Below are positions 55,505-64,000 of a DNA stretch of 64,000 nt, in pieces (the stretch's first letter is position 1; every line of letters begins with the position of its first letter). The stretch covers positions 2,656,001 through 2,720,000 of the forward strand of contig JBBBDQ010001028.1 of assembly GCA_037127315.1 (NCBI GenBank), read 5' to 3'. The translations under genes and the position numbers were made by a program. The stretch comes from Ascarosepion bandense (Eukaryota; Mollusca; Cephalopoda; Sepiida; Sepiidae). The notes under the pieces are model-generated. The model was not told the DNA's origin, did no database searches, and was given only the letters and a program-made list of their open reading frames with translations.

Positions 55505-56690
55505 CTATGCAGCTTTGCATAAAGCATGGGACTTTTTCTGTTGGATATTAATTCCAGCATGACACTTTTTGTTGGATATTGATTCCAGTATAGTAATCTC
55601 ACCAACAGTAGTTTGCTTAATTTTATTTGTTATTTGTGTTCTAAATGATAGGGGGTCCAAAAATATTACGAAATAGTTATTTTTGTTTGTAGAGATAAAG
55701 TTGAATGATAGATCTATTCCAGAAATATCGGCATTGAAAACTGAAGTTTTTTTTTTTACATATGTTTCTTGTGTTTCGTTTCTTATTATACACAGCTCCA
55801 CATCCTGTTTCATTTTCGTATTTTAGCCTATTTGTGAAGATGCGTGGGTATCTAGGATAATTCTGTTTGATTTATTTTCTATTTCTTCATGGTAATATGT
55901 CTAATATGTTATATGGTATTTGCAGATATTATTTTATTTATTTCCGGTATTTTTATGGTTCAAGATATTAAAAATGGTATGAATGTGTTATGGATTCTAG
56001 ATAGATGCCTCCATTCGTAATCCAAAGGTTTTGTTGGAAGAGATTTTGGTGCTTTCAATTGAATGTGACATTGTATGCAGGATTTGAGAGACCTGATTTT
56101 AGTTTTATATAGTATAATATTGCAGGCATAGTTTGACACGTCGAAGTTTTAGCGGAGATCCGTTTGGTTCTACATAGAACTTTCTACATATTTTCTAAAT
56201 GCTCCATGTACCAATCTCAAATATTCATGGTAGTGGGATTTAATAATTTTGAAATATGATTTTTTGGCTGATTGGTAGATGAAGGTTCCATAGTTAAGCT
56301 TGGATTAAATTAATGGTCTCTATAAATTGAGAAGCCATTACCGGTTTGTTCCACAAGATTTGTAGCCACCACTTACAAGAGTTGTAATGTTTTGTTCTTA
56401 AATATTTTAGAAATGATATGAAGGTTAGTTTCTTGTCAAGAATTACTCCAAAGATCTTTTATTCGTTTAACATTGGGATTTCTGTCCCTTCAAGTTGCAA
56501 TATTGTATCATTATGCAGTTTCTTTTTATTTACAAAAATGCGCACGTTTGTTTTGATTTTCGAAAATATAAAATTATTGTCTATTGCTTATCTGTTGATT
56601 TTGTAAATACATATTTTTGTAACTTTTAACAAAGCTATCTACGTACAAAGCTTCATTTAGATTTTGAGTTAATTTTTGGCAATGTTTTGC
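55505..56690 (-). pseudogene. LINE family C remnant: end of RT, and RNase H
   Basis: Minus strand from about 56680: LYVDSFVKSYKNMYLQNQQ at the place of the YVDD box, FYIFENQNKRAHF (RT palm end), EIPMLNE and VILDKKLTFISFLKYLRTKH-like coding (about 56420-56460), NYGTFIYQSAKKSYFKII (about 56270), YLRLVHGAFRKYVESS (about 56190-56240) and LRRVKLCLQYYIKLKSG-like coding (about 56090-56150). The RNase H part at 55813-55505 is an open frame of 102 codons with TSVFNADISGIDLSFNF (AEL is usual for ADI), FVIFLDPLSF (FSDS usual) and GEITILESI. Two expected acidic residues of RNase H are therefore altered. It closely resembles the 34.5-35.6 kb copy. Confidence 0.75.
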
Positions 56691-57440
56691 CCTGTCGGCG
56701 GAGCTTCAGAATACGCAGACTGCATTCTGCAGAGGGCAAGGGGGGCCACCTGTTTGCCGTAGGTGACGACCCTTGATGTTTGAGAAGAGGATCCTAGTGG
56801 TTGAGTATTTTAGTAGTTAGGCTATACATATACTCCAACATACCAATTTGGCTTTTACTTGAGCTAGATGGGTGGTTGGAGGGAACCGATTCGATCACTC
56901 ATCTGGTCATGTCAAGCTGTAAGTCAGACTAAGAAAACAAACAAAATGTGCCCACATTTACCATATGAAACATTAAACTGACTTATTAAGCGCTGGATCT
57001 AGGGTTAATCAGACTGGGAACAAAGGAATCTGCCTCAGCTGTTTCAATCTCTAAGGAAAACCCAGACATGGTTAGACGATCCCGAATATAAATGGTTATC
57101 AGAATCCTCCCCAGGTTTGTGCATACCAGTCACGTAGCTCTAGATGGATTAAAAAAACTGGTATTCCCCCACTCATCATCTCTCCCCGATTTGCACCGAG
57201 GTGGAAGATGTTATGGCTGATTAATAATAATAATAACGTATGAGCATAAAACAGCCCAAGAAATAACACATTTATATAACACAGAATATCAACCTAAGAA
57301 AGAACAATTGAAATTCATAGTAACAGAACAAATATAATGCAAACAAATAAGGAATAGAAAAAATGGATTTTCGGTTAACTCAAAAAATAGTTAAAACAAA
57401 AACTGAAAATAATGCATTCAATTAGCAGTCAAAGGGAAGC
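56691..57440 (+). promoter_or_regulatory. LINE family C 5' untranslated region (putative)
   Basis: GGGGCCACCTGTTTGCCGTA, GGTGACGACCC and CCGATTCGATCACTCATCTG resemble, in inverted orientation, the segment upstream of the LINE C ORF1 at 45.1 kb (GCAAACAGGTGGCC, GATTGATCGGATCGGG). It lies directly before ORF1 at 57441. Internal promoters are usual in such elements; no specific promoter motif is identified. Confidence 0.45.
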
Positions 57441-57920
57441 ATGAGGCTGAACTCTACTAAGAATAGAAAGGTAAGGATCTACCCATACAAATTATTATTC
57501 CTTCAAATCTTGATTACGGTCATTGTGTGTACAATGGATGGAATTAAGAACAATAATTCTATTAAAAAACAAAACATTTCAGACATAAAAAGAATAACCA
57601 TTAAGGATAATATAATTTTAGGTACCAACACTTACATCATTATTTTTTATGAACCAGAACCACAACAGGAAATAAAAGCTGATTATATACTTTCTAATGT
57701 AGAATTATATATTAAAAAACAATTAAAAAACCAATTAAGATGCTCCAATTGCCAAAGATATGGATAGAGTAAAAATAAATGTATAAAAAACAAGTCGGTA
57801 TGTAGGGAGAATGATTCTCACAACACAGAGATTACATGTCCAAATAAAACCAAATATCCCAAATTTAGAAAAAAGAAAAAACCCATGAAAAACTACAATT
57901 AAACACAAATCAACAGACGA
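57441..57920 (+). pseudogene. LINE family C ORF1 (gag-like) with CCHC zinc knuckles
   Basis: The open part is 108 codons (57441-57767): a basic N-terminus, ISDIKRITIKDNIILGTNTY, IIFYEPEPQQEIKA, YILSNVELYIKKQLKN and the first knuckle RCSNCQRYG, where a TAG replaces the expected H codon. Beyond it the frame continues as SKNKCIKNKSVCRENDSHN and TCPNK, completing a C..C...GH....C and a second knuckle. Such proteins bind LINE RNA to form a ribonucleoprotein. A single base change would account for the TAG; more stops follow after 57900. Confidence 0.75.
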
Positions 57921-58450
57921 TGGCATTAAAAGCCTTAATTCACTGAACAATATGTTCCATATGTTCAATTTATATTCTTCCAAAACACAGACTGAATAAG
58001 ACTTAAAATAGAAAGGCTTATTGGCAAACTTCCAATTCCGGTTCTACTAATGGGATATTTTAATGCGCACAGCATAATACTCTCCTTAACAAACATACTA
58101 ACACAAATAACAAGACAAACAATACACAAGTCTTCCTTTAATCCGAATTAAAAACCTGTTTTACTATAGAGTGCAAAGAACTCTGATAAATCGTTAAAAC
58201 CAGACAAAATGCTAAAGATATTCTCACAGAACCCAATCACAATTAATCTACAAAACTGCAAGCAAGTTCTAGCAAAAGCACGCTGTATTATTTTTAAAAA
58301 CTCTAAAAGAGAAGTACATATCCAGAGTAAACAACAAGACCTCAATAAATAGAGCATGAAATAATAATAAGAAAAACATTGGAAAAAACATCACAAACCA
58401 AAAGAGATAAATACACCAGACAAAAAATTAAAATCTTTAACAAATCCTTC

Positions 58451-58754
58451 AGTCAGTTAAGTGCCATACGTGATACACGCTTGGGCGATCATGTCTCGAA
58501 AGAGACATGACTGACTGGGCAGAAGATTATCCCGCAGTAGGTTGCCATTGCTTTCTGCGGTAGACTGGTTGCCGACCAAGGCTATAGAACCAAGTCTGTC
58601 CTGCTATTTAATCCATAAACTGGAAGGAAGAGACGTATTAATACCTTTCCCAAGGGTATCTGCGCGTAAGTGAATACAATGGATTCAACTGGAATTCGAA
58701 CTCGGCTCCCCGGTTTCTCGTTCCGAGCCGATATCCACTATACCACAACGCACA
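58451..58754 (-). mobile_element. tRNA-Arg-headed SINE, copy 4, inserted in a LINE
   Basis: On the minus strand the head is TGTGGTATAGTGGATATCGG (A box matched) and the B-box region is GAGTTCGAATTCC, the best in the window. The body has all family words: CAGGACAGACTTGGTTCTAT, CAACCAGTCTACCGCAGAAA, TCTCTTTCGAGACATGATCG and GTGTATCACGTATGG. It interrupts the LINE between endonuclease and RT blocks, so it inserted after the LINE. Confidence 0.9.
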
Positions 58755-60307
58755 TACGTTGCCAGAAAAGTAACTTTTAATACTTTTCTAGATTTGCAAT
58801 GATATATGGTATTCAAAGATTCTTCAAAATATGGTTTGAATCTATCATCGTTTTAATTCCTAAACCCGGCAAAGATCATTCCGACCTAACAAACTACCAA
58901 CTCATTGAAATAAAAATTTGCAAGATGATTGAGAGAATGATAAATGCTTGACTATTGTGGTACCTGGAGAGAAACACTATCTTAACTAATTACCAAAGCA
59001 GATTTCAGAAAACAAAACAAAACCAGGAATCACTGATCAACTTGTACAGCTAGAATTCATTATTCATGATGACTTGATTCGGGGTCATCATTTGGTATCA
59101 ATATTCATGATCATGAAAAAGCCTATGACACCACCTGGTATTCTAAAAGACATGTATAAGATAGGAATAAACGTAAGAATACTATATTAATCCAAAACTT
59201 CCTATCAAACCGAACATTTAAAGTACGAAATGGAAGCTCCACATCAGACACGCACAAACAGAAGGCAGTAGTACCTCAAGGTAGCATTTTATCAGTTACA
59301 TTATTTATTTTCAAAAATAATTTTTAAAACCATTAAACATGAATTGAAAAATATCTATGTGTAGATGATCTCTCAATATACTCACCATCAAACATGTCTT
59401 CCGTTGAAAGATATCCATAAATATGTAAATATGTTTAAACAAGATCGAAAAATGAACAAATGAAAATGGATTCCGTTTCTACAAAACAAAAACTATTTGC
59501 ATGAATTTCTGCAAAATCTACAACCTTGATGCAATAATAAAATTAAATGGACACTTTATTCCCATAGTCCAACAAATAAAATATCTAGAATCATTCTAGA
59601 TAGCAAAGTTAACTTCAAAGCGCACATTGATTACATTACTGAATTGGAGTACCGAACAAAAAGCCATGCTTAAAATATATAGATCACACATCGGATCAAA
59701 AGTAAAATGCGGGTGCATTATTTACAGTGATACATACATTCTATCTTAAAAGACAACAAACCGTACAAAACCTCGGAGACTTCCGGACCTCGTTCATACA
59801 ACGTCTTTATAACAGACAAATCCATTAACAAATCAGACTAGCAAAGAATACATCCATATATAGATCCGAGCTAGGAGCCACTAAAATTACACTTAAAAGA
59901 AAGTTCAAAAGGTAAGAAGCTTATAATATTTTCAGATTCCCTATTTAATTTAACAGCAATTAAAGAAAAGAACCCAAAATCATCCCTATGTTTAAGAAAT
60001 CCTAGAAACTTTTCATCAGTTAATAAAACAAAACAGTAATATTGGCTTAGATATAGGCATCAAGGGAAATCATGAAATCAACACATTGGCAAAAGAGACA
60101 ACGAAAATGAAAATAACTAGCATCAAACTGCCATATACAGATTATAAAAATAAAATTATCCTACACATCAAAAGAAAATGGCGAGCAATTTGGGACCTGT
60201 TCCAAAATAATTAACAATATGAACATTAGCCGACAATAACAAAAGAGAATATAGAACCATTGACCAACTGTTAACAAGACATAGTGCTCAGCAGAATACA
60301 AATTGCT

Positions 60308-60309
<2 letters not shown>

Positions 60310-60344
<35 letters not shown>
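60310..60344. repeat. (CA)n microsatellite inside LINE coding
   Basis: About 17 CA units lying within the decayed C-terminal coding of the LINE, giving a run of THTHTH codons. Confidence 0.95.
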
Positions 60345-60346
<2 letters not shown>

Positions 60347-60545
60347 AAGTTAGAAATTACACCTCGATATGCATACTGCAATCAGTTTCTCACCATTAAG
60401 TACATCTTGATAGAATGCATGAAGCATAAAATATACGTTGCAGCTATGAGCAAGCACAAAAACTTAACATGCTCTTCAAAAATGTACCTACTGCTCAAAT
60501 AATACAATATCTGAACAAAATAAAATACTTCCAACTTCTATAGAA

Positions 60546-61239
60546 AACAGAGAGTTAACTTTCAACCATGCAACATACGTCCTGAAATATTCCCGAACTA
60601 TACAACTTGTGATATTTTGAAAATAAATTTAAAAAAAATCTCAACCACTTAAAATACTTTAAAACACTCTTGAATAAAAAGTCCAGTTTCAGCATTAAAG
60701 GACCTACGGAGGTTGATCTACAGGTTAAACTAGTAAACAATCAATCAATCTTTCGCAATGTTGTTTATTTTAATATAAATTGACAGTTTTTATATTAATA
60801 TTCTATCTTTTAGAATTTTTTTCTGGATGCAAATAACAAAAGGATTCAATTTTCTTATTTATATGAATAATTCATTGTAATGTGGTTTTAGTCCATGGCA
60901 GTTTGATTGTGTAATTATATATCTCATGTTTGCATTATTTTTTAAATTATATCCTTATTTAATTTTCTTTAAAACTTTTTGTGGCGTATTCATCATCCTA
61001 TCAAGAATCGTAAATCTGTTTTTTATGGGTACCAGAAACAACTTTATTGGTTTTGCTTTTTTTTTCAGAGAGGTTTCTTTTGGCGATCATAGAGAATTTT
61101 GTCTACTCGTGTTTTGTCTACTCGTGTTTGTTTTAGCTGTAGAACTTGTGAGTCAAAGTATGTCAGTTTGGATTGGGCTTTTGCAATTTTATTATATCTG
61201 TTTGGCAGCTTTTAACTGTGTCATTTGCTTTTAGTTGCA
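60546..61239. other. Unassigned AT-rich sequence
   Basis: No feature recognised. The 102-codon hydrophobic frame at 60926-61234 is T-rich low complexity. Confidence 0.4.
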
Positions 61240-62290
61240 TCAACTGCCCAATGAGTGCTCGATATTTGTCTGCTTTGTTATTATTGCTGCTAACCGAATT
61301 CAGCTTCTAAAACACGTTTGGATATGTGTGGCCTTTCATATAGGAATCAACTTTCTTTCCTTGCTTCCGGGAAATATACATCACTTTTATGCTTGAACTT
61401 CAATATATATTTCTCTTTTATATTTATGTAGCAAGATTTTGCAAAGTCCGCATGATAAGGAAAATAATATCATGAGCACACTTTTCTTGAATAAAATCTG
61501 AATCTTTTCGATTACATTTTACATTTACTGGGTGTTCTTTGCAATTCTTTGCATGATATTTATATTTTTGAAACTTAGATGATAAAAACATATTGTTCTA
61601 CTCACAATCGTGAAACTAATGTTTATTTCCTTTGGGATTGAGAGTTTATCAAATGTTAAGATACACGAATGTGTTAGGATTTCTCTCCCTTTCATAGTTA
61701 TTCTTTTTCAGTTACTAAAACCTGTCTTTGTTTGAGACTGCTCCTTATGTCTGAAAATTTGAATTGTGGTTCAGTAGATATAATTGAACTTATGAAAATG
61801 TTTTGATTTTTGTTGCCGAATTCCAACGGTAGGCTTCTAATTCTCATTTTTGTCACTGTTCGTAGATTTGTCCTGTTAGCAATAACTTTATCAATCAAAG
61901 ATCGTGACAGATTTGTCAGAGAAATTTCCCCGAGTCATTATGAATTACGGGGATTCTGTTCTATTTTCTGTTTCTGAATGAGTCATCGAGATTTCTTGGC
62001 TTTTTAATTACTTTTTGACATTTGACTTTTTTTATTAGTCCTGTACTTCATTACCCACCATAGAGTCAAATTACTATTGGAAATTTACTAAATTGGTAAA
62101 CCCATTAGTCGTTGTTGATACATCTGGGATACATCGAACGGTATACTCTCGTCGATAGAGGATTTTGAATTCCTGTTGATTTTGAGGTTCAGTGCCAAGA
62201 CAATCTGAGGCCTTAACTTGTAACAGTGTTCAAACAATCAACCGACTTCTCTACTTTTCAAATAAAAAGGGTTGTGTATTTGATCGTCAT
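61240..62290 (-). pseudogene. LINE family C ORF1 remnant
   Basis: Minus-strand pieces resemble the ORF1 at 44.8-45.1 kb: VSTTTNGFTNLVNFQ (about 62070-62125, compare VSTNMTGFNPFGKFTK), a Lys/Ser/Asn-rich stretch (about 61960-62050), NLSRSLIDKVIANRTNLRTV (about 61850-61900), KMRIRSLPLEFGNKNQNIF (about 61795) and FSDIRSSLKQRQ. The 66-codon frame at 61898-61698 is the best piece. No zinc knuckle survives. The copy is 3'-truncated. Confidence 0.5.
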
Positions 62291-62798
62291 GTGATCAATT
62301 ATTGAGACAATTGCGGGCTTAGTTATATAAATACTTAGGTAATTATTTTAGGTAAAGTTCTGATGGAAAATACAGGGTCGTATCTTTATGATGAAGATTT
62401 AGTTACGTATTAATTACCTCAACATCTTCGATGACCAAGTATATCCACACTATTATGATGGCCGTAGCACACTGTTTTACTACAGATAATTAAATAGTAT
62501 CAGGGACAGAAATGGTTCACCTTTTTGTTTTGTATCACCAACCTTCGCCAAAACTCAGTCTTAATTATTCGTTGGACCAAACAGTCTTGAACTGTATAAC
62601 CACGTAGAATTTACAGTGATTAAAGAATTTATCTCTGCGGTTCTGGAACAAAAGTATAAAGGGAAACTTTACGTCTTTTAGAGTCTATGCGTGATAGAGA
62701 AAGAAATTCTTTGCTATCTATTGTGAGGCCCATACTTACCTACATCATGGACTCTTCCAGTACTATATTACTATGTAAATAGTCGTATTATGTAAGGA
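62291..62798. other. Unassigned sequence
   Basis: Possibly 5' untranslated region of the LINE remnant below; no motif recognised. Confidence 0.35.
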
Positions 62799-63255
62799 GT
62801 TGCCCTAGCCTTCGGGCTGGGCATACCTAAGACAAGTAAAGACCTGTTATGACCGGTTTTGAACCTATTCACCGCGGTGGATAGGTAATGTTTGACCAGT
62901 ACCTGGGTGTACGCGCTCAGGTTCCCCACGTTAAAAAAGACCTTGTGTCACATCTCTCTCAAGTGGGGGAGAAGGGTAAATAATGGAGTGGCCCTAGCCT
63001 TCGAGCTGGGCACACCTAAGACAAGTAAAGACCAGTTATGACCGGTTTTGAACCTATCCACCGCGGTGGATAGGTAATGTTTGACCAGTATCTGGGTGTA
63101 CGCGCTCAGGTTACCCACGTTAAAAAAGACCTTGTGTCACATCTCTCTCAATTGGGGGAGAAGGGTAAATAATAGAGTTGCCCTAGCCTTCGGGATGGGC
63201 ACACCTAAGACAAGTAAAGACCAGTTATGACCGGTTTTGTACCTATCCATCGCAA
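62799..63255 (+). repeat. 189-bp tandem repeat, 2.4 copies, with palindrome
   Basis: Units begin GTTGCCCTAGCC at 62799, GTGGCCCTAGCC at 62988 and GTTGCCCTAGCC at 63177, an exact 189-bp period. The third is cut after about 78 bp. Divergence is a few per cent. Each full unit holds a 24-bp palindrome centred on CACCGCGGTG (62862-62885 with one mismatch; 63052-63075 perfect), the phrase GTGTACGCGCTCAGGTT, and CCCACGTTAAAAAAGACC. It is much richer in G and C than its surroundings. No coding frame. Confidence 0.92.
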
Positions 63256-63344
63256 AGCTATATTCTGAATTCAAAGTCCTTGATTTTAACAAGAGTTGGA
63301 CATCATTCAAGTGAAGAATAGCGAGAAAAAGCAGTAACGGTTGA

Positions 63345-63570
63345 TTAGTTCTTTGGTTTAGCGGTATATCAACACCTCTATGAATTATTTAATGCCGTAG
63401 TCTGAATATTTTGTACACAATTTTGTGGCCCCCATTACAAATATTTTGTATATAATTTTATACGTTCAGGATGAACGTATGTTTTCTAGATATAATCTGT
63501 AGATGATTTTTTTGTGGATGTTAGGTTTTGACATAAACCTATTTCTTTAATGTAGAACAATATGTTTGTT
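63345..63570 (+). repeat. Dispersed repeat D1-like copy, variant 2
   Basis: TTTGGTTTAGCGGTATATCA, TTATTTAATGCCG, ATATAATTTTATACGTTCAG, GAACGTATGTTTTCTAG and ATAAACCTATTTCTTTAATG match the 42.1-42.4 kb copy in order. Confidence 0.65.
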
Positions 63571-64000
63571 TTATTATTTTCAAATCGTAAATCACAGTAA
63601 GATTACAGTCATGATTCATATTAAAGATTCGCATATATTGATTAACAGGAATTAAGTACAATTGTGTAATCATTTCTGCATAATGTTTTATTCGGTGAAT
63701 AAATAAGAAAAGAAAAGAAAAGCTCCAAGAAAGCAATCACTGATTTCGGAACCAGAATTCATGTATTCTCTCTCATTTTCCGCGCTTATTTGAGCCTCTG
63801 ATATAGTTTCAAAAGGCATAGGGGACTTGAATATGACAAAGATTACTACAAACACGGATAATTTATATGCTATTAAGGAATTTTCATCAGCACTCAAAAA
63901 GCAGAATTAGGCGTTGATTTGTCGATTTATGGACACTATTTCCTGTTCCATCAGATATTGAAACCTAAAAAAATCCAACTTGTTTAAAAGGTTCTAGCAT
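63571..64000. other. Unassigned AT-rich sequence
   Basis: Two small minus-strand frames without motifs. Nothing recognised. Confidence 0.4.

Larger units (their letters stand above)
57920..60545 (+). mobile_element. LINE family C polymerase ORF remnant (EN-RT-RNase H)
   Basis: Plus-strand blocks in order: LPIPVLLMGYFNAHSII (about 58030, endonuclease GDFN with D to Y), a SINE insertion (58451-58754), ESIIVLIPKPGKDHSDLTNY (about 58835-58895), ICKMIERMIN and LLWYLERNTILTNYQS (about 58915-59000), FMIMKKAYDTTW (motif A, about 59105-59145), LSNRTFKV-like and VPQGSILSVTLFIF-like coding (about 59270-59310, motif B), YVDDLSIYSPSN (about 59355-59395, motif C), RNase H with IIFSDSLFNLTAIKEKNP (about 59920-59975) and GIKGN-like and NTLAKETTKMK (about 60055-60115), then KRKWRAIWDLFQNN (about 60170-60210) and the cysteine tail LTIKYILIEC (about 60390-60420). 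The domain order is that of I-like non-LTR elements. Frames shift often and the catalytic Asp of motif A is M. Near full length but dead. Confidence 0.8.

Noticed and set aside
1..64000. A bacterial-style layout, operons or a CRISPR array
   Set aside because: There are no dense long coding frames, no ribosome binding sites and no regular spaced repeats. The repeats are microsatellites, minisatellites and eukaryotic transposable elements.

Overview
This 64 kb window is AT-rich animal DNA made almost entirely of decayed transposable elements, simple repeats and unassigned sequence. I find no complete host gene. A marine invertebrate, most likely a mollusc and perhaps a cephalopod, fits best: Penelope-like elements (PLEs) and several kinds of LINE are abundant, there is a tRNA-Arg-headed SINE family, and compound (CA)n(TA)n microsatellites are frequent. 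The species call is inference from repeat content only.

Layout. 0-13 kb: a tail of LINE family B, a Penelope-type foldback element, a Helitron 3' end, a dispersed repeat whose internal minisatellite has expanded to about 1.9 kb (interrupted by a second foldback), and three copies of LINE family A at 4.97, 7.08 and 10.29 kb, of which the last is the best preserved. 13-19 kb: a PLE 3' terminus, a LINE B copy with an internal inversion, a PLE flanked by inverted terminal repeats, and a PLE with a well preserved GIY-YIG endonuclease. 19-27 kb: mostly unassigned DNA with two SINEs, a LINE B tail and a foldback. 27.8-31 kb, minus strand: a PLE endonuclease abutting a degraded Gypsy LTR retrotransposon, with a possible LTR upstream. 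32-46 kb: a foldback, LINE B, and two minus-strand LINE family C remnants (reverse transcriptase plus RNase H; ORF1 plus endonuclease) separated by SINEs and dispersed repeats. 48-64 kb: a third PLE, a LINE C endonuclease, a candidate host terminal exon, a DNA transposon remnant, two LINE C copies arranged head to head (one with a SINE inserted), a third LINE C ORF1 remnant, and a 189-bp tandem repeat with a near-perfect palindrome.

The most interesting theme is a short hairpin at the ends of every PLE and in the foldback elements: a CTGANGA box, one extra base, a 4-5 bp stem, then GAAA. These are the conserved boxes of a hammerhead ribozyme, which is known from PLE terminal repeats. The foldback family looks like a non-autonomous derivative that spreads two inverted copies of this terminal unit. 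No protein here looks active except possibly fragments; host function cannot be assigned, apart from one tentative membrane-protein exon near 51.3 kb.
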